From assembly GCA_007116205.1 (NCBI GenBank), contig SKIY01000108.1, positions 1-9,889 of the forward strand: a stretch of 9,889 nt of DNA, read 5' to 3'. The notes beneath the pieces are model-generated. The model searched no databases. It worked only from the letters and a program-made list of their open reading frames with translations, and had not been told where the DNA came from. This DNA is from Candidatus Izemoplasma sp. (GTDB lineage: Bacteria; Bacillota_I; Bacilli_A; Izemoplasmatales; Izemoplasmataceae). The position numbers and the translations under genes were made by a program. This document shows, piece after piece, positions 6,723 through 9,889 of the stretch (positions within the stretch are counted from its first letter, which is position 1; each line of letters begins with the position of its first letter).

Positions 6723-7887
6723 ATTTTTGATGAACAATATTGCCATCGATGATAACAAGTTCAGTTCGCGTCATAATATCAAATGGGTCATTATCCCATA
6801 TAACGACATCAGCATCTTTCCCAACCTCTAAAGAGCCAACACGTGATTCAATTCCATTGACTTTTGCAGCATCAATGGTCATCGCTGCTAAAGCCTTTTG
6901 ACGACTTAATCCCTCTTTAACAAACAACGCAGTTTGAATGAGCGAAACATCTAAAGTAACAATCGGATGATCTGTCATAATCGCAAAAGGAATATCGTGT
7001 TTTTCTAATACCGATGCGCTAGAAAATGAACGATTAATCAGTTCGTATTTAGAAGAATATCCGAGGGTTGGTCCTAAAATCATTGGATACCCACTCGCCT
7101 TCACCGCTTCAGGAATTAAATAGGCTTCCGTAGCGTGGTCGATAGTAGCATTTAAATCAAACTCTTTAGCAATACGGATTGCTGTCATAATATCATCACT
7201 ACGATGGGCATGGATTTTCACCAACATCCCATCAAAAACACGCATCAACGAATGCAGTTTCATATCAAAGGTTGGTTTTGTTGCGCCTTCAACTTTATCT
7301 TCATATGCTTTTAATTGCGTATGATAATCTTTAGCTTTTTGTAACCATTCACGCATTAAAGCAGCACTCGCCATACGTGTAGATGGATTTTTCTTTTGTT
7401 GTGAGTAAACACGCTTAGGGTTTTCACCTAAAGCCATTTTAATACACACTTCTTCTTTAAAAACCATCTCATCAACCGTTTTACCTACTGTTTTTAAAGC
7501 AGTAAACGTCCCGCCAATTACATTAGCGCTACCCGGTCCTGTCACTACACTTGTGACCCCACTTTTTGATGCGTAACTAAACGCACGATCATGTGGATAA
7601 ACACTATCTAACCCACGCAGTTCGGGATAGATAGGATTCGTTGTTTCATTGGTATCATTACCTTCAAACTGAATACCTTCTTCCATCACACCAATGTGAC
7701 AGTGTGGGTCTACGAGTCCTGGCGTAACCATCTTACCTTGCGCATCAATCACTTTGTAGTCTTGATACTTTTCCTGGTCAAACGATGCCCCTACAGCTTC
7801 GATTTTGCCATTCTTTATGGCAATATAACCTAATTCATCATTCAAAGTGTGCATCGTAAATAATTGTGCATTTTTGATTAAAATCAT
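6721..7887 (-). CDS. Metal-dependent amidohydrolase (imidazolonepropionase-related), substrate unknown
   Basis: This 388-residue enzyme belongs to the amidohydrolase superfamily, close to the group annotated as imidazolonepropionase-related amidohydrolases. It has the usual split beta-sandwich (residues 1-55 and about 350-388) around a TIM barrel. Candidate metal ligands are H62 and H64 in DPHCHIG, K150 in the conserved block KMALGENPKR (a possible carboxylated bridging lysine), H226 or H228 in KIHAHRSDD, H251 in TIDHATEAY, and catalytic D306 in MTDHP. The C-terminal SLEVGKDADVVIWDNDPF is the standard closing strand. No signal peptide is seen, so it is cytoplasmic. Its ATG overlaps the TGA of the upstream permease gene by the ATGA pattern, with GGAGG ten bases before. 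No hut, pyrimidine or dipeptidase gene is nearby, so histidine degradation is not supported and the substrate is open. Confidence 0.88.
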   Translation of the reverse strand: MILIKNAQLFTMHTLNDELGYIAIKNGKIEAVGASFDQEKYQDYKVIDAQGKMVTPGLVDPHCHIGVMEEGIQFEGNDTNETTNPIYPELRGLDSVYPHDRAFSYASKSGVTSVVTGPGSANVIGGTFTALKTVGKTVDEMVFKEEVCIKMALGENPKRVYSQQKKNPSTRMASAALMREWLQKAKDYHTQLKAYEDKVEGATKPTFDMKLHSLMRVFDGMLVKIHAHRSDDIMTAIRIAKEFDLNATIDHATEAYLIPEAVKASGYPMILGPTLGYSSKYELINRSFSSASVLEKHDIPFAIMTDHPIVTLDVSLIQTALFVKEGLSRQKALAAMTIDAAKVNGIESRVGSLEVGKDADVVIWDNDPFDIMTRTELVIIDGNIVHQK

Positions 7888-9014
7888 GTCGATGTTTCCT
7901 CCCGTATTTTTTTAATTTGTGATGCATTTAATTTTAGTTTTTCATGGTGCAACTCTTTAAAGTACTCAATAGAAGACTTAATCGTACCAGTAATTGGTAT
8001 GGCTAATATAAGTCCGACAATGCCAAACAAATACGTGAAGAATACAAAAGCACTTAAAATCAATAACGGATGTATTTTCGTTTCACGTCCCATAATCAAA
8101 GGCTGTGCAACATTGTTTTGAATAATTTGTCCGACAATATTCGCACCCAAAATAACAAGTGGGGCATACTGACCAAACAATAAAGTATCTTGTTCTGTTA
8201 AACTGAACAATACCGGTAAAATGATCGCGATAAACGGACCTACATAAGGCACAATATCAAAGAATCCTAACATAAATCCAAATAATATACTTCGTTCCCT
8301 AAAGCCTAAAATGAACAGTACTATCGTAAAAAATATAGCCATAACAAACATCGTAATAAAACGACCATTAAAGTAATTTTCAATAACTTTATGCGCACGT
8401 GTCGTTAACTCAATTGCGTGATCACGATATTTTTTAGGAATGATCCCAATTAAATTTTCATAGATACGCGCACGATCATTAAGTATAAAAAATAAAAATA
8501 CCGGAACCAATACAATCGTTAAAATGATCGTCGTTAAACTTTGAAAAATCGCCATTAAGTCTAACGTAATTTGCTCACTTTCTCCAATCGTTACATAGGC
8601 AGTTACCCATTCATACAATGATCGAAACGAAGATCCCTCAGAGAATACCTCATCAAAATACGCTACCACACGTGGCCAATCGTTTTCAATAAACGCCACT
8701 GCTTGATGATATATTAACGATCCCGCAAAACGGAAAAACAAGACCAATAAAACAGTAATACCCGCATAAACAATACCTGTATTAATCAATCTGTTTTTAA
8801 GCTTTACCCTTCGCTCTAACAACTTAAACACTGGTGCGACCAAATAACTAATAAACAAAGCAATAGAAAACGGAAGCAAAATGGCTACAAACGCTGTCAT
8901 AAACAACATTAGTGCATTTGCAAACAGTTCTCTAACTAACAAAAGATTAATTAAAACCGCAGCAACAATTGCTAAATTAATCAGTAAACGTATACGTGAT
9001 TTATTTTCATTCAT
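7884..9014 (-). CDS. AI-2E family / PerM-like integral membrane transporter
   Basis: This 376-residue polytopic membrane protein belongs to the AI-2E (PF01594-type, PerM/YtvI/YdbI) family, whose members include putative exporters and Na+/H+ antiporters. Hydrophobic segments lie at about 10-27, 33-62, 78-100, 158-178, 218-236, 243-272, 284-300 and 315-345. A soluble region covers about 105-155. The family hallmark is the GFFDIVPYVGP motif at 250-260, followed by the QNNVAQPLIMGR segment at 299-310. The start at 9014 is preferred over an in-frame TTG at 9041. AGGCGGTGG sits just before it, while the TTG overlaps the -10 box of the likely promoter. It is the first gene of a three-gene unit and ends in TGA within the ATGA overlap with the amidohydrolase gene. 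The transported substrate is unknown; the family name does not prove autoinducer-2 export. Confidence 0.92.
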   Translation of the reverse strand: MNENKSRIRLLINLAIVAAVLINLLLVRELFANALMLFMTAFVAILLPFSIALFISYLVAPVFKLLERRVKLKNRLINTGIVYAGITVLLVLFFRFAGSLIYHQAVAFIENDWPRVVAYFDEVFSEGSSFRSLYEWVTAYVTIGESEQITLDLMAIFQSLTTIILTIVLVPVFLFFILNDRARIYENLIGIIPKKYRDHAIELTTRAHKVIENYFNGRFITMFVMAIFFTIVLFILGFRERSILFGFMLGFFDIVPYVGPFIAIILPVLFSLTEQDTLLFGQYAPLVILGANIVGQIIQNNVAQPLIMGRETKIHPLLILSAFVFFTYLFGIVGLILAIPITGTIKSSIEYFKELHHEKLKLNASQIKKIREETST

Positions 9015-9018
9015 ACGA

Positions 9019-9027
9019 CCACCGCCT
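9019..9027 (-). promoter_or_regulatory. Ribosome binding site deciding the permease start
   Basis: AGGCGGTGG (9027-9019, minus strand) resembles the full AGGAGGTGA consensus and precedes ATG at 9014 by four bases (seven from AGGCGG). It supports the shorter 376-residue form. Confidence 0.65.
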
Positions 9028-9040
9028 ATTCTTATATTCA

Positions 9041-9069
9041 ATTATAAAACAAACCTTGCTTTATTGAAA
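9041..9069 (-). promoter_or_regulatory. Promoter of the permease / amidohydrolase / UPF0316 unit
   Basis: On the minus strand a perfect TATAAT (9046-9041) lies 17 bases after TTTCAA, a partial -35. It sits directly after the rpsO terminator. The predicted start near 9034 leaves a leader of about 20 bases before ATG at 9014. Confidence 0.6.
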
Positions 9070-9077
9070 GGCAATAA

Positions 9078-9107
9078 CAAAAAAATAAGCGCCGAAGCGC
9101 TTATTTT
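9078..9107 (-). terminator. rpsO terminator with UUCG tetraloop, overlapping the stop codon
   Basis: On the minus strand the stem AAATAAGCGC/GCGCTTATTT carries a TTCG loop closed by C-G, a very stable cap. It runs into a seven-T tract. The 5' strand of the stem overlaps the TAA stop of rpsO (9108-9106), so the hairpin begins in the coding sequence. Confidence 0.92.
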
Positions 9108-9375
9108 ATCGTCTCAATCCAAGTTTTTTAATCAATGTTTGGTAACGCTGAACATCTTTTTTAGCAAGATATTTCATTAAGTTACGACGATGACCGACTT
9201 TTAACATCAATCCCCGACGAGAATGAAAGTCATGCTTGTGAACTTTAAGATGTGCGTTCAACTCGTTGATTTCTTTTGTTAAAATAGCAATTTGTACTTC
9301 TGGTGAACCTGTATCGCCTTCTTTAACACGATATGTTTCTACCAGTTCTTGTTTTTGTTCTTTCGTTAATGCCAT
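9106..9375 (-). CDS. rpsO: Ribosomal protein S15
   Basis: This complete 89-residue S15 is the standard length for the family. It binds the 16S rRNA central domain early in 30S assembly and contributes to an intersubunit bridge. Recognisable segments are the N-terminal KEQKQELVETYRVKEGDTGS, then SPEVQIAILTKEINELNAHL, the rRNA-contacting HKHDFHSRRGL, and the ending VQRYQTLIKKLGLRR. ATG at 9375 follows a perfect AAGGAGG by eight bases. It has its own promoter, whose -35 overlaps the end of ribF, and a strong terminator, so it is at least partly monocistronic. In many bacteria S15 represses its own translation through its mRNA leader, and the approximately 80-base leader here could do this. The usual neighbour pnp is displaced about 3 kb downstream. 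Confidence 0.98.
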   Translation of the reverse strand: MALTKEQKQELVETYRVKEGDTGSPEVQIAILTKEINELNAHLKVHKHDFHSRRGLMLKVGHRRNLMKYLAKKDVQRYQTLIKKLGLRR

Positions 9376-9456
9376 TTTTTTAGCCTCCTTATTTTCTTAT
9401 TTGTCCCCTAAAACCGAGTCTTCGTTGGAGCTTCGAGAAACCAAGTATTAGGCGCG
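9376..9456 (-). promoter_or_regulatory. rpsO 5' leader, possible S15 autoregulatory RNA
   Basis: About 80 bases separate the predicted rpsO transcript start from its ATG. Weak nested pairing can be drawn on the minus strand: CCTAA (9452-9448) with TTAGG (9411-9407), enclosing TTGG (9444-9441) with CCAA (9428-9425). AGCTCC (9433-9428 on the minus strand) could instead pair, with one bulged G, to GGAGGCT spanning the ribosome site (9388-9382). Such mutually exclusive pairing would fit S15 feedback control, known in other phyla with unrelated structures. The helices are short and this is inference. Confidence 0.35.
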
Positions 9457-9462
9457 AATATT

Positions 9463-9490
9463 ATTATAGCATAGTTTGATATTAATGCAA
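9463..9490 (-). promoter_or_regulatory. rpsO promoter (extended -10)
   Basis: On the minus strand TATAAT (9468-9463) is preceded by TGC, a perfect extended -10, with TTGCAT (9490-9485) 16 bases upstream. The -35 lies across the last codons and stop of ribF. Its ATGCTATAATAAT core is identical to that of the zupT promoter. Confidence 0.75.
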
Positions 9491-9889
9491 GTCAAAATCA
9501 CTGTTTTTAAGAATCGAAATGGTCGCGCGTTCATCCGCTTCAATTTGCTTCACTAGCGCATCAACACTATCAAATTTTTCTTCATTTCGAAGCCTTTTTA
9601 CAAAGACGATCTCTATCGTTTCACCATAGATCCTTTTATTAAAATCAAATAAATAGCTTTCAACACTTATATTGGTTTGTTGATTTAGTGTAGGATTATG
9701 CCCAATACTACTCATCGAGCGATACCAGCGCTTATTGTAGCGCGTAAAAGAAGCGTAAACACCTTTTTTAGGCACCAAATAATCCCCTGTATCAATATTG
9801 GCTGTTGGGTATCCAATTGCACGTCCTTTTTTAGCGCCATCAACGACTTGGCCTCGGACCGAATAAAAACGACCTAATGTGTCCTTAAT
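9482..9889 (-). CDS. ribF: Riboflavin kinase / FAD synthetase, C-terminal kinase domain (partial)
   Basis: These are the last 135 residues of RibF (RibC in Bacillus naming), the bifunctional enzyme that phosphorylates riboflavin to FMN and adenylylates FMN to FAD. The part in the window is the riboflavin kinase domain. It begins at LGRFYSVRGQVVDGAKKGR and shows the conserved GRAIGYPTANI nucleotide/flavin motif, the GVYA strand, SSIGHNPT, and the SVESYLFDFN segment whose glutamate matches the family's catalytic base. It closes with the typical FVKRLRNEEKFDSVDALVKQIEADE ending, cited here only in part: KRLRNEEKFDS. The N-terminal adenylyltransferase domain and start codon lie beyond base 9889. 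ribF directly before rpsO is a common Firmicutes order. No terminator separates them, so ribF transcripts may read into rpsO. Confidence 0.95.
   Translation of the reverse strand: MKDTLGRFYSVRGQVVDGAKKGRAIGYPTANIDTGDYLVPKKGVYASFTRYNKRWYRSMSSIGHNPTLNQQTNISVESYLFDFNKRIYGETIEIVFVKRLRNEEKFDSVDALVKQIEADERATISILKNSDFDLH

Noticed and set aside
9015..9041. In-frame TTG at 9041 as the permease start
   Set aside because: It overlaps the -10 box of the likely promoter and has no ribosome site, whereas ATG at 9014 has one.

Overview
This window looks like a housekeeping segment of a low-GC Gram-positive-type chromosome (Bacillota or the related Mollicutes/Izemoplasma-like lineages). The evidence is AT-rich intergenic DNA, AGGAGG-type ribosome binding sites, TATAAT promoters often carrying an extended -10 TG, a type B (Bacillus-like) RNase P RNA, and a set of families typical of Firmicutes. 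TGA ends the permease gene and the tryptophan codons I checked are TGG. This argues for the standard genetic code rather than the Mycoplasma/Spiroplasma code. I cannot name the genus. Every gene lies on the minus strand, so transcription runs from position 9889 towards 1.

In transcription order the window opens with the 3' end of ribF (FAD synthetase/riboflavin kinase). rpsO (S15) follows, with its own extended -10 promoter, an approximately 80-nt leader and a UUCG-loop terminator. Next comes a three-gene unit with one promoter and one strong terminator: an AI-2E-family (PerM-like) membrane protein, a metal-dependent amidohydrolase of unknown substrate joined to it by an ATGA overlap, and a UPF0316/YebE-like membrane protein that probably starts at TTG. 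Then comes pnp (polynucleotide phosphorylase). Its last codons overlap the start of a 58-residue Bfd-like [2Fe-2S] protein, whose stop codon touches the first base of rnpB (RNase P RNA). A GC-rich terminator closes this unit. lepA (EF4) and zupT (ZIP metal transporter) follow, each with its own promoter. The window ends in the N-terminal 125 codons of hemW (radical-SAM heme chaperone).

The genes centre on translation (S15, EF4), RNA processing and decay (PNPase, RNase P), flavin and Fe-S/heme cofactors (RibF, Bfd-like, HemW) and membrane transport. No mobile element, CRISPR array, tRNA or toxin-antitoxin pair is visible, and no stretch over 300 bases lacks a gene. I found no clear undescribed system. 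The most notable points are the gapless pnp / Fe-S mini-protein / rnpB arrangement, the interruption of two commonly conserved gene pairs (rpsO-pnp and lepA-hemW) by membrane-protein genes, the uncharacterised permease-amidohydrolase pair, and a possible S15 autoregulatory leader.
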